Assembly: GCF_001544075.1 (NCBI RefSeq)
Contig: NZ_BCNT01000003.1
Span: 310,001 to 374,000 of the forward strand
DNA length: 64,000 nt
Direction of reading: 5' to 3'
DNA from: Comamonas terrae
Lineage (GTDB): Bacteria; Pseudomonadota; Gammaproteobacteria; Burkholderiales; Burkholderiaceae_C
The notes under the pieces were generated by a model. That model was not told the DNA's origin, did no database searches, and worked only from the letters and a program-made list of their open reading frames with translations. Each line of letters starts with the position of its first letter. Within the stretch, counting starts at the first letter, position 1. The position numbers were made by a program, and so were the translations under genes. Below, one piece after another: positions 54,997-62,679 of the stretch.

Positions 54997-56112
54997 ATGG
55001 ATTTCAATTTTTCCGATGACCAGCAACAACTGCGCGACGCCGTCGCGCGCTGGGTGGACAAGGGCTATACCTTCGAGCGTCGCCAGTCCATCGTGGCCCA
55101 GGGCGGCTTTTCCCGGGAAGTGTGGGGCGAGCTGGCCGAGCTGGGCCTGACCGCCCTCACCGTGCCCGAGCAGTACGGCGGCCTGGGCCAGGGCGCTGTC
55201 GATGCCATGGTGGTGATGGAAGAGCTGGGCCGCGGCCTGGTGATGGAGCCGCTGGCCCAGGCCTTCGTGGCTTCGGCGGTGATCGCCCGCTACGGCAGCG
55301 AAGCCGTCAGGCAGCAGTGGCTGTCCGCCATCGCCAGTGGCGAAGCGCTGGTCGTGCTCGCATCGCAGGAGCGCAAGGCGCGCTACCGCCTTGATGTCTG
55401 CGATGCAAAGGCCAGCAGAAACGGTGATGCCTACACGCTGGACGCTACGAAAAACATAGTCCCGGCAGGCGACCAGGCCGATGCCTTCATCGTGCCCGCG
55501 CAGCTGGACGGCAAGATCGCCCTGTTCCTCGTGGAAAAGGGCGCGGCCGGCGTATCCACGCACGGCTACAGCACCCAGGACGAAGGCCGCGCGGCCGACC
55601 TGCTCTGCAAGGCCACGCCCGCCACGCTGATCACCGCGGACGGCCTGGCCGCGCTGACGCTGGCTCAGGATGTGGCCAACGCCGCCCTGTGCGCCGAAGG
55701 CGTGGGCGTGATGGAGCAGACCCTCAAGCTCACCACCGAATACATGAACCAGCGCAAGCAGTTTGGCGTGGTGATCGCCAGTTTCCAGGCCCTGCGCCAT
55801 CGCGTGGCCGACATGAAGATGCAGCTCGAACTGGCCCGCTCCATGAGCTACTACGCCAGCCTCAAGCTCGGCGAACCCGAGGCCGAGCGCCACCTGGCCC
55901 TGGCCCGCGCCAAGGTGCAGCTGGGCCAGTCCATGCGCTTCGTCGGCCAGCAGTCGGTGCAGCTGCACGGCGGCATCGGCGTGACCGACGAATACGTGGG
56001 CAGCCACTACTTCAAGCGCCTGACGCAGATGGAAATGACCGGCGGCGACACCCTGCACCACCTGGGCGTGCTGTCCGCGGGGCTGCAGGACAGCGCCGGC
56101 GTCTTCGCCTGA
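54997..56112 (+). CDS. Acyl-CoA dehydrogenase, small-type subunit of a probable heteromer
   Basis: A 371-residue protein with the acyl-CoA dehydrogenase fold: LTVPEQYGGLGQGAVDAMVV, AALCAEGVGVMEQTLKLTTE, YMNQRKQFGVVIASFQALRH and QLHGGIGVTDEYVGSHYFKR. It lacks an obvious catalytic Glu near the C-terminus (GGDTLHHLG), as non-catalytic partners do. It follows the large subunit by 147 bases; the gap contains a CCCCCCTCCGGGAGGGGG hairpin but no gene. The pairing is inferred from order and from the unequal catalytic residues. Confidence 0.85.
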   Translation: MDFNFSDDQQQLRDAVARWVDKGYTFERRQSIVAQGGFSREVWGELAELGLTALTVPEQYGGLGQGAVDAMVVMEELGRGLVMEPLAQAFVASAVIARYGSEAVRQQWLSAIASGEALVVLASQERKARYRLDVCDAKASRNGDAYTLDATKNIVPAGDQADAFIVPAQLDGKIALFLVEKGAAGVSTHGYSTQDEGRAADLLCKATPATLITADGLAALTLAQDVANAALCAEGVGVMEQTLKLTTEYMNQRKQFGVVIASFQALRHRVADMKMQLELARSMSYYASLKLGEPEAERHLALARAKVQLGQSMRFVGQQSVQLHGGIGVTDEYVGSHYFKRLTQMEMTGGDTLHHLGVLSAGLQDSAGVFA

Positions 56113-56149
56113 AACCGGCCGTCCCGCCACGGCCGAATGACCAGCACTT

Positions 56150-56177
56150 AAAAAGCCCCGCATCGCGGGGCTTTTTT
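56150..56177. terminator. Bidirectional terminator between acyl-CoA dehydrogenase and uraD
   Basis: The stem AGCCCCGC/GCGGGGCT with a short loop is flanked by an A run on the left and six T on the right. It can end both convergent transcripts. Confidence 0.88.
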
Positions 56178-56192
56178 GTCAGGAAAAGTGGA

Positions 56193-56744
56193 TCAGGCCG
56201 CTTGCAGGCTGCCGGCGCGCACGCGCTGCGACAGGCGCAGGCGGCTGATGAAGCCGATCTGGCGCAGGGCCTCGGCAAACTCCTGCTCGGTGCCGCGCTC
56301 GGTGCGCGATGCCAGCTCGGCAAACAGGCCGGCGCGCGTGTAGTGGCGCACGCAGGCGATGAAGGGAAAACCGTGGCGCGAGCGGTAGGCCTGGTTCAGC
56401 GCGGCCAGGCGCTCGCCCTGCTCCTGCTCCAGATCGCCCAGGCCGGCGCTTTGCTGCTCCTGCTGGGAATCGCTGGTCAGCGTGCCGGAGCGCACGGCGC
56501 TGGCCGACAGCTCGGGGTGGCCGCAGAGAAAGCGCACGGCCTGCTCGCGGGGGCTGGCATGCACGGCGGCCAGCATGGCGCCATGCAACGCATCGATGCT
56601 GTCGAAGGGCCGCTGGCTGGCAGCCGCTTCGGCAACCCAGGGGGCGTATTCGAAGACCTCGCCGAGCGCGGCCACGAAGGCGCCGTGCGCCATGGTGTTG
56701 AGCTCGTCGAGCGTGGGAAGGGAGGAGGCAGTGGTGGTAGTCAT
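56193..56744 (-). CDS. uraD: 2-oxo-4-hydroxy-4-carboxy-5-ureidoimidazoline decarboxylase
   Basis: A 183-residue OHCU decarboxylase, the third enzyme of urate breakdown, giving S-allantoin. The family pattern is seen in LCGHPELSASAVRSGTLTSD (catalytic His in GHPEL), SQQEQQSAGLGDLEQEQG, LNQAYRSRHGFPFIACVRHY and the C-terminal EFAEALRQIGFISRLRLSQR. It lies 68 bases downstream of the LysR gene on the same strand and opposite the uraH cluster, whose product feeds it. Confidence 0.92.
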   Translation of the reverse strand: MTTTTASSLPTLDELNTMAHGAFVAALGEVFEYAPWVAEAAASQRPFDSIDALHGAMLAAVHASPREQAVRFLCGHPELSASAVRSGTLTSDSQQEQQSAGLGDLEQEQGERLAALNQAYRSRHGFPFIACVRHYTRAGLFAELASRTERGTEQEFAEALRQIGFISRLRLSQRVRAGSLQAA

Positions 56745-56812
56745 GGAGCCAGTGTAGGAAGCGCGTTTGCCGCCTCACAGTCCTGGCTTGTTATAGCCCG
56801 TATAGCAGCCGG

Positions 56813-57745
56813 CTACGCCAGCTCTGTCAGCACCTGCGAGGCCTGGCTCAGCAGCCCGCGCAGCCAGATGTGCGATGCATCGCGGTGCCGCGACGAATGC
56901 CACAGCTGGTAAAAGCGCATGGTGCGGTTGCCCATGGGCAGGGGCACCATGGCCAGCGGCAGGCGCCTGGCATGGTAGGCCGCGAAGTGGCGGCTGGTGG
57001 TCAGCAGCAGATCGGTCCCCACGAGCAGGTCCGGCGCCAGCGAGAAATGCGAGCACTGCACGCGGCCGTCGCGGCTCACGCGCATGGTGCCCAGGCTGGT
57101 CTCCACCACGCCGCGCTGGTCCGGCGAATAAGGCGTGAACACGATATGGGCCGACTGCAGATAGTGCTCGGCCGTGAGCTGGCCCGGTGCGGCCAGCGGG
57201 TGCCTTTCGTCGAGCAGGCAGACCACCTGGTCCTCGATCAGCGTGGACATGTGCAGATGCTCGGGCGGGCTCGGCCAGTTGCCGATGACGATGTCCACCT
57301 CGCCGCTTTGCAGCGCCTGTTCGTAGTCGAAGTTCTGGCCCAGGGGCAGCATGACCAGCCGGGCACCCGGCGCCTGCGTGCGCATGAGCTGGACCACGCG
57401 CGCCATGAAGGGCGGCGCCAGGTAGTCGGGGGTGGCAAGGGTGAAGCGCTGCTGCGTGGTCCCGGCAGAGAAGTCCTTGCCGGACGTCAGCAGCCCGTCG
57501 ATCAGCCCCAGGGCCGCGCGCGCCTGCTCCACGGCCTGCAGCGCGCGCGCCGTGGGCACCATGCGGTTCTTGTCCCGCACCAGCAGCGGGTCGTTGAAGA
57601 TGGCCCGCAGCCGCCGCAGCGCCGCGCTGATGGCCGGCTGCGACTGGTTCAGGCGTATGGCCGCGCGCGACACGCTTTTTTCGCTGATCAATGTGCACAG
57701 CACACGCAGCAGGTAAGTGTCGAACGGATCTTCGCTGCGAGACAC
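56813..57745 (-). CDS. LysR-family regulator of the urate locus
   Basis: A 310-residue LysR-type regulator. The winged helix covers residues 8-66 (TYLLRVLCTLISEKSVSRAA and LNQSQPAISAALRRLRAIF). The remainder is a periplasmic-binding-protein-like effector domain. It is divergent from the MFS-uraH cluster, with a T-N11-A box between them, and is followed by uraD. It most likely responds to urate or a purine breakdown product; the effector is inferred. Confidence 0.88.
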   Translation of the reverse strand: MSRSEDPFDTYLLRVLCTLISEKSVSRAAIRLNQSQPAISAALRRLRAIFNDPLLVRDKNRMVPTARALQAVEQARAALGLIDGLLTSGKDFSAGTTQQRFTLATPDYLAPPFMARVVQLMRTQAPGARLVMLPLGQNFDYEQALQSGEVDIVIGNWPSPPEHLHMSTLIEDQVVCLLDERHPLAAPGQLTAEHYLQSAHIVFTPYSPDQRGVVETSLGTMRVSRDGRVQCSHFSLAPDLLVGTDLLLTTSRHFAAYHARRLPLAMVPLPMGNRTMRFYQLWHSSRHRDASHIWLRGLLSQASQVLTELA

Positions 57746-57771
57746 GTGTTTTCCCTATGAATATGCATTTT

Positions 57772-57788
57772 GCTATGCGGCTCATAGC
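57772..57788. promoter_or_regulatory. LysR-type operator (T-N11-A) in the urate locus
   Basis: GCTATG-CGGCT-CATAGC is a perfect six-base inverted repeat around five bases; within it TATGCGGCTCATA fits T-N11-A. It lies 27 bases before the LysR start and 89 bases before the MFS start, the normal position for activation and autoregulation. Another CTATG half occurs at about 57755. Confidence 0.6.
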
Positions 57789-57876
57789 AGCTGCCTAGTT
57801 TCGCATATTGCCCCAACCCGCGACGATGCAAGCGTCCCCAAACCCAAACAACAAACTTCCGAGACAAGGACTTGCC

Positions 57877-59214
57877 ATGAGTGCTCAACATGTGCCGATC
57901 AGCGGCACGACTGCCGGCGTCGACCAGGTCGACGCCACCTATTCCAAGATCTCCTGGCGCCTGCTGCCCTTCCTGGGCGTGCTGTGGGTGCTGGCATGGC
58001 TGGACCGCGTGAACATCGGTTTCGCCAAGCTGCAGATGCTCGACGACCTGAAGTTCAGCGAAGCAGTCTACGGCCTGGGTGCCGGCATCTTCTTCATCGG
58101 CTATTTCCTGTTCGAAGTGCCGTCCAACATGCTGCTGCAACGGATCGGCGCCAAGAAGACGGTGATGCGCATCACCATCGGCTGGGGCATCATCTGCGTC
58201 ATGCAGGCCTGGGTCACGACACCGACCCACTTCTACATCCTGCGCTTTCTGATGGGCGTGTTCGAGGCCGGCTTCTACCCCGGCATCATCCTGTACCTGA
58301 CCTACTGGTACCCGTCCAAGCGCCGCGCCAAGGCCTTCGGCACATTCATGTCGGCCTCCGCCATCGCGGGCGTGCTCGGCGGCCCCCTGGCCGGCGGCAT
58401 CATGACCTGGGCCGCCGGCTGGCATGGCATGCACGGCTGGCAATGGCTGTTCATCATCGAGGGCATTCCCTCGGTGCTGGCCGGCGTCTTCGCCTATTTC
58501 TACATGACGGACCGGCCCGAGCAGGCCAAGTGGCTCACCGATGCCGACCGCGCCGTGGTGCGCCAGCAGCTCGAAATCGACCACAAGGCCCAGGGCGAGC
58601 GCCACAGCGACTGGCGCACCCTGTTCGGCAACCCCATGGTGTGGCTGCTGATCGCCGTGTTCTTCTGCCTGCTGTGCGCCAACTCCACGCTGACCTTCTG
58701 GACCCCCACCGTGATCCGCGAGGCCGGCTTCACCTCGCCCATGGAAGTGGGCTGGATTGCCGGCGCCGCCTACCTGCTGGGCGCGGCTGGCATGGTCATC
58801 AACGGCCGCCATTCCGACCAACGCGGCGAAGTGTGCTGGCACTTCGCGGGCTCGGCCCTGCTGGGCGCCGGCGGCATGCTGGCCCTGGCCATCACCATGG
58901 GCATGTCCAGCATCCCCGTGATCGTGGCACTGACGGCCATGGTGCTGGCCCTGGTAGGCACCATGAGCGCCATTCCCGTGTTCTGGCAGATGCCCAACAT
59001 GCTGCTCAGCGGCGGAGCCGCCGCCGTGGGCGTGGCCCTGATCAACTCGGTCGCCAACCTGGCCGGCTTCGGCGCCCCCTACCTGATGGGCGTGATCAAG
59101 GCTTCCACCGGCAAGGTCGCTCCGGGCCTGTACCTGGTCGCCATCGTGGAAGTGCTGTCCGCCATCCTGGCCATCGCGTTCATTGCCCGCATCCAGCGCC
59201 GCAAGAGCCTCTGA
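57877..59214 (+). CDS. MFS permease of the urate locus
   Basis: A 445-residue, 12-span transporter of the anion:cation symporter type (similar to phthalate and D-galactonate permeases). The start ATG at 57877 has an AAGGA ribosome site. Motifs include LAWLDRVNIGFAKLQM in span 1 and YWYPSKRRAKAFGTFMSASA after span 4. Position at the head of the cluster suggests uptake of urate, allantoin or a related purine, which is inference from context. Confidence 0.87.
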   Translation: MSAQHVPISGTTAGVDQVDATYSKISWRLLPFLGVLWVLAWLDRVNIGFAKLQMLDDLKFSEAVYGLGAGIFFIGYFLFEVPSNMLLQRIGAKKTVMRITIGWGIICVMQAWVTTPTHFYILRFLMGVFEAGFYPGIILYLTYWYPSKRRAKAFGTFMSASAIAGVLGGPLAGGIMTWAAGWHGMHGWQWLFIIEGIPSVLAGVFAYFYMTDRPEQAKWLTDADRAVVRQQLEIDHKAQGERHSDWRTLFGNPMVWLLIAVFFCLLCANSTLTFWTPTVIREAGFTSPMEVGWIAGAAYLLGAAGMVINGRHSDQRGEVCWHFAGSALLGAGGMLALAITMGMSSIPVIVALTAMVLALVGTMSAIPVFWQMPNMLLSGGAAAVGVALINSVANLAGFGAPYLMGVIKASTGKVAPGLYLVAIVEVLSAILAIAFIARIQRRKSL

Positions 59215-59243
59215 AGCCGCATCCGCCCCGAGGAGACAGATCC

Positions 59244-59792
59244 ATGTCCAAGACTTTCCCATCCAGCGCCGGGCACCAGGCCCAGCCGCAGGCTCCGGCC
59301 CGCCGCCAGTTCACTCTCTCGGGCCTGGCGCTCGGCGCCACCGCCCTGGCCGCCGCACGCGGCGCGCTGGCCGCCGATGCACCGGCAACGCCAGCCGCTC
59401 CTGCCCAGTCCTCCGGGCCCATCGTGCTGCACGGCGCCAGCCCCCGGCTGACCATGCATGCCGTGGACACCTTCCACGGCTCCGCGGCCACGGGGCTGCG
59501 CGTGGATTTCTCGCGCTTCGACGGCCAGAACTATGTGCTGCTGCGCAGCTTCATCGTGAATGCCAACGGCCGTGCCGACGATCCGCTGCTGATCGATGAC
59601 AGCTACCGCGCCGGCCGCTACGAAATGCTGCTGCACGTGGACGAATACTTTGCGGCCAAGGGCGCCAAGCTGCCCCGCCCGGCCTTTCTGTCCAAGGTGC
59701 CGGTGCGCTTCCAGGTCGTGAACACGGCCGAGCGCATCCACCTGCCGGTCCAGTTCGGCCCCTGGAGCTATACCTACTCGCGCGGCAGCTGA
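59244..59792 (+). CDS. TAT-exported 5-hydroxyisourate hydrolase-like protein
   Basis: A 182-residue protein with a twin-arginine signal (RRQFTLSGLALGATALAAAR, cleavage near ALA-AD). A transthyretin/HIU-hydrolase domain follows. Residues equivalent to the HIU hydrolase active site are seen: His in LTMHAVDT, Arg in NANGRADDP, His in RIHLPVQFGPW and the terminal YSRGS. It is a diverged paralogue of the uraH gene 50 bases downstream, with an AGGAGACAG ribosome site. A periplasmic role in urate breakdown is inferred. Confidence 0.8.
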   Translation: MSKTFPSSAGHQAQPQAPARRQFTLSGLALGATALAAARGALAADAPATPAAPAQSSGPIVLHGASPRLTMHAVDTFHGSAATGLRVDFSRFDGQNYVLLRSFIVNANGRADDPLLIDDSYRAGRYEMLLHVDEYFAAKGAKLPRPAFLSKVPVRFQVVNTAERIHLPVQFGPWSYTYSRGS

Positions 59793-59842
59793 TCCGCCGC
59801 CTTTTTCCATCCCGGATACCACTATCTCGCGAAAGGCAAATC

Positions 59843-60178
59843 ATGGCAGGCATCAGCACCCACGTACTCAATGTCACCACCGGCCGACCCATCGCAGGCA
59901 TGCGGGTCGAACTCTATGATGTGGCGCAGTCTCCCGCGCAGCGCCTGAACAGCACGCGCACCAATGCCGACGGCCGCACCGACAGCCCCATGCTGCCGGC
60001 CCAGTCGGCCCGCACCGGTGACTTCGAACTGCGCTTCTACGTAGGCGAACATTTCAAGGAGCCCACGGCACTGTCGGAAGAAGTGCTGGTGCGCTTTTCC
60101 ATCTTCGACGCAGCCCAGCACTATCACGTCCCCATGCTGTGCTCGCCCTGGTTTTTCACCACCTACCGCGGCAGCTGA
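59843..60178 (+). CDS. uraH: 5-Hydroxyisourate hydrolase
   Basis: A 111-residue cytosolic enzyme that opens 5-hydroxyisourate to OHCU, the substrate of uraD. All signature elements are present: STHVLNVTTGRPIAGM at the start, NADGRTDSP, HYHVPMLCSPWFFTTYRGS at the end. No signal peptide. It is third in the cluster, between the exported paralogue and the deaminase. Confidence 0.95.
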   Translation: MAGISTHVLNVTTGRPIAGMRVELYDVAQSPAQRLNSTRTNADGRTDSPMLPAQSARTGDFELRFYVGEHFKEPTALSEEVLVRFSIFDAAQHYHVPMLCSPWFFTTYRGS

Positions 60179-60201
60179 TTTTTTACAAGGAGAACAATTC
60201 C

Positions 60202-60681
60202 ATGAACAACGAAGACAAGTACCTGCTCGAATCCATCCGCCTGGCCATGGGCAACGTCAAGGACCGCAAGCAGGCCACCTGGCCATTCGGTGCCGTGCTG
60301 GTCAGGGATGGCCAGGTGCTGGCCCGCGCCGTCAACCAGGTGGAGGACCTGTGCGACCCGTCGGCCCACGCCGAGATGCAGGCCCTGCGCATTGGCGCCA
60401 AGGCCCAGGGCAGCACGGACCTGTCGGGCGCCGTCATGTACGCCAGCGGCTATCCCTGCTCCATGTGCTACACGGCCATGCTGCTGGCCGGCGTGAAGAA
60501 GGTGTATTTCGCCTACTCCAACGAGGACGGCGAGCCCTACGACCTGTCGGCCGCCCGCGGCTATGTGGAGCTGGCCAAGCCCGAGGAGCAGCGTGAAATG
60601 GCCCTCATCAGCCATCGCGTGCGCGACGAGGGCGAGGACCTCTACGAAGCATGGCAGAAGGCGGTTTCCGCCACGGCCTGA
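60202..60681 (+). CDS. Guanine-deaminase-like nucleobase deaminase
   Basis: A 159-residue zinc deaminase of the cytidine deaminase fold. The start ATG at 60202 has an AAGGAG ribosome site. The zinc site is H56-A-E58 (HAEMQAL) with P-C86-S-M-C89. Sequence of the end (YDLSAARGYVELAKPEEQRE, EDLYEAWQKA) resembles bacterial guanine deaminase GuaD. In this purine cluster it would turn guanine into xanthine. Adenine or another base cannot be excluded. Confidence 0.82.
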   Translation: MNNEDKYLLESIRLAMGNVKDRKQATWPFGAVLVRDGQVLARAVNQVEDLCDPSAHAEMQALRIGAKAQGSTDLSGAVMYASGYPCSMCYTAMLLAGVKKVYFAYSNEDGEPYDLSAARGYVELAKPEEQREMALISHRVRDEGEDLYEAWQKAVSATA

Positions 60682-60705
60682 CCGCATACTCCTTTCCTCT
60701 CTCCT

Positions 60706-60732
60706 GCCCCGCGCTCCGGCCCGGGGCTTTTT
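60706..60732 (+). terminator. Terminator of the urate cluster
   Basis: The stem GCCCCG (60706-60711) pairs with CGGGGC (60722-60727) and is followed by five T, 25 bases after the deaminase stop. Confidence 0.7.
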
Positions 60733-60772
60733 AAGCCCGGCGCCAGGCGGCCGCGATCAGAGAGGGGCCACC

Positions 60773-61330
60773 CTAGCTGCGCCAGCGCGAATGGCGCGGC
60801 ACATGGGCCACGAGGAATTCCATCTGATCGGCCAGGATGCGGCGGTTGCGCAGGATGAAGTCTTCCCACAGGCTGGGGACATAAGGCGTGTAGAGCAGCG
60901 GCATACGGGCCTGCTCCGGCGTGCGCGGGCCCTTGCGGTGGTTGCAGGCGCGGCAGGCCGTGACCAGGTTCATCCAGGTATGCTGGCCGCCCCGGCTGAC
61001 GGGAATGATGTGCTCGCGCGTGAGCTCGCTTTCATGGAACTGGCGGCCGCAATAGGCGCAGACGCAGCGGTCGCGCGCAAACAGCTTGCCGTTGGTCAGG
61101 CCCGGCAGCAGCTCGTGCGGGTTGATCGCGGGCACGCCCTTGGTGCCGATGATGCTGTTGATGTGAATCACTGACTGCCGACCGGTCACAGCATTGTGGC
61201 CGCCGCGGAAACAGGCGATCTCCCCGCCGGATTCCCAGCGTACTTCATCCGCTGCATAGTGCAGCGCCGCCTGCTCCAGCGTGATCCAGGACTGGGGCAG
61301 TCCCTGGGCTGTCAGCTTCAAGACTTTCAC
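60773..61330 (-). CDS. HNH endonuclease
   Basis: A 185-residue protein. The start is set at the GTG at 61330, which has an AGGAGG ribosome site at ideal distance. The HNH region lies at about 97-145: C-x2-C in CVCAYCGRQF, then ELTREHIIPVSRGGQHTWMN with the catalytic His, and C-x2-C in TACRACNHRKG. Members of this group are common next to ribF in Burkholderiales; the DNA target is unknown. Confidence 0.88.
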   Translation of the reverse strand: MKVLKLTAQGLPQSWITLEQAALHYAADEVRWESGGEIACFRGGHNAVTGRQSVIHINSIIGTKGVPAINPHELLPGLTNGKLFARDRCVCAYCGRQFHESELTREHIIPVSRGGQHTWMNLVTACRACNHRKGPRTPEQARMPLLYTPYVPSLWEDFILRNRRILADQMEFLVAHVPRHSRWRS

Positions 61331-61500
61331 AACATGCCTCCTGCCGGTAAACAACAAGAACAATCAGTCGCAAGAGTGATGCGCACTCACAGGCGGCCGC
61401 CAAGCCGCCCGAATCAAGGCAATATACTCCGAAATTATGTCAAATTGACGGCCGCCGCTGCCCGCATCGGGGCGAGCCGCTACGAAAAACAAAGCACGCC

Positions 61501-62562
61501 ATGAAGATTTTCCGAGGATTCAAGCACCCTGGCCTGGCGCCGGCCTGCGCTGTGACCATTGGCAACTTTGACGGCGTGCACCGCGGCCACCAGGCCATGC
61601 TGGGCCTGCTGCGCGCCGAAGCGGCACAGCGCGGCATTCCCAGCTGCGCCATGACCTTCGAGCCGCATCCGCGCGACTACTTCGCCCAGAAGCTGAGCAA
61701 GCCCGAGCTGGCGCCGGCCCGCGTGGGCACGCTGCGCGACAAGCTCAGCCAGCTCGAGGTCTGCGGCGTGGACCAGGTGGTGATCCTGCCGTTCAACGCG
61801 GCGCTGGCCGGCCAGAGTCCCGAGAGCTTCATCCAGGACGTGCTGGTTTCGGGCCTGGGCGCCAAGTACGTGCTGGTGGGCGACGACTTCCGCTTCGGCG
61901 CCAAGCGCGCCGGCGACTACGCCATGCTGGACGCGGCCGGCCAGGCCCTGGGCTTCGATGTGGCGCGCATGAACAGCTACGAGGTGCACGGCCTGCGGGT
62001 CTCCAGCACCGCCGTGCGCGAGGCGCTGGCGGCCGGGGAGATGGCCGATGCCGCCCGCCTGCTCGGCCATCCCTACACGATTTCGGGCCATGTGGTCCAC
62101 GGCCGCAAGCTGGGCCGCAAGCTGGCCGAGTCGCGCGAGGGCGCGGACGACGGCTTTCGCACGCTGAACCTGCGCTTCGACCACTGGAAGCCGGCGGCCA
62201 GCGGCATTTTCGCGGTGCTGGTGCACGGCCTCTCGGGCGAGCCGCTGCGCGGCGTGGCCAACCTGGGCGTGCGCCCCTCGCTGGACCCCCATGACGTCAA
62301 TGGCGGCCGGGTGCTGCTGGAGACCCACTGCTTCGATTGGCCCGCCGAACTCGGTGGTGAAGAGGCCTACGGTAAAATCATCCGCGTGGAACTTCTGCAC
62401 AAACTGCACGACGAGCTGAAGTACGACAGTCTCGATGCCCTGACGGCAGGCATCGCCAAGGACTGCGATGACGCGCGCGCGTTTTTCGCCGCCATCCACA
62501 CGCCGTCCCACACGAGCAGCTACACCGAGACCCGTCGCCAGACCACGCGCGACCGAATTTGA
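61501..62562 (+). CDS. ribF: Bifunctional riboflavin kinase/FAD synthetase
   Basis: A 353-residue enzyme that makes FMN then FAD. The N-terminal adenylyltransferase has TIGNFDGVHRGHQAML and LVGDDFRFGAKRAGDY with SSTAVREAL. The C-terminal kinase has GHVVHGRKLGRKLAESREG. A 30-residue tail rich in Ser, Thr and Arg is extra. A TATACT element at 61423-61428 may be its -10. The gene precedes ileS by 117 bases, the conserved ribF-ileS order. Confidence 0.95.
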   Translation: MKIFRGFKHPGLAPACAVTIGNFDGVHRGHQAMLGLLRAEAAQRGIPSCAMTFEPHPRDYFAQKLSKPELAPARVGTLRDKLSQLEVCGVDQVVILPFNAALAGQSPESFIQDVLVSGLGAKYVLVGDDFRFGAKRAGDYAMLDAAGQALGFDVARMNSYEVHGLRVSSTAVREALAAGEMADAARLLGHPYTISGHVVHGRKLGRKLAESREGADDGFRTLNLRFDHWKPAASGIFAVLVHGLSGEPLRGVANLGVRPSLDPHDVNGGRVLLETHCFDWPAELGGEEAYGKIIRVELLHKLHDELKYDSLDALTAGIAKDCDDARAFFAAIHTPSHTSSYTETRRQTTRDRI

Positions 62563-62679
62563 CGCTCGCCGTCCGCCCTGCCCTGAAGCGCACGCCATGA
62601 CAGACGGCGCGCCAGGCCCACATTCCCCATTCACGCTCCGGCAGCCATGCCTGGGCACTGCATTGCTCTCAAGGTTCCC

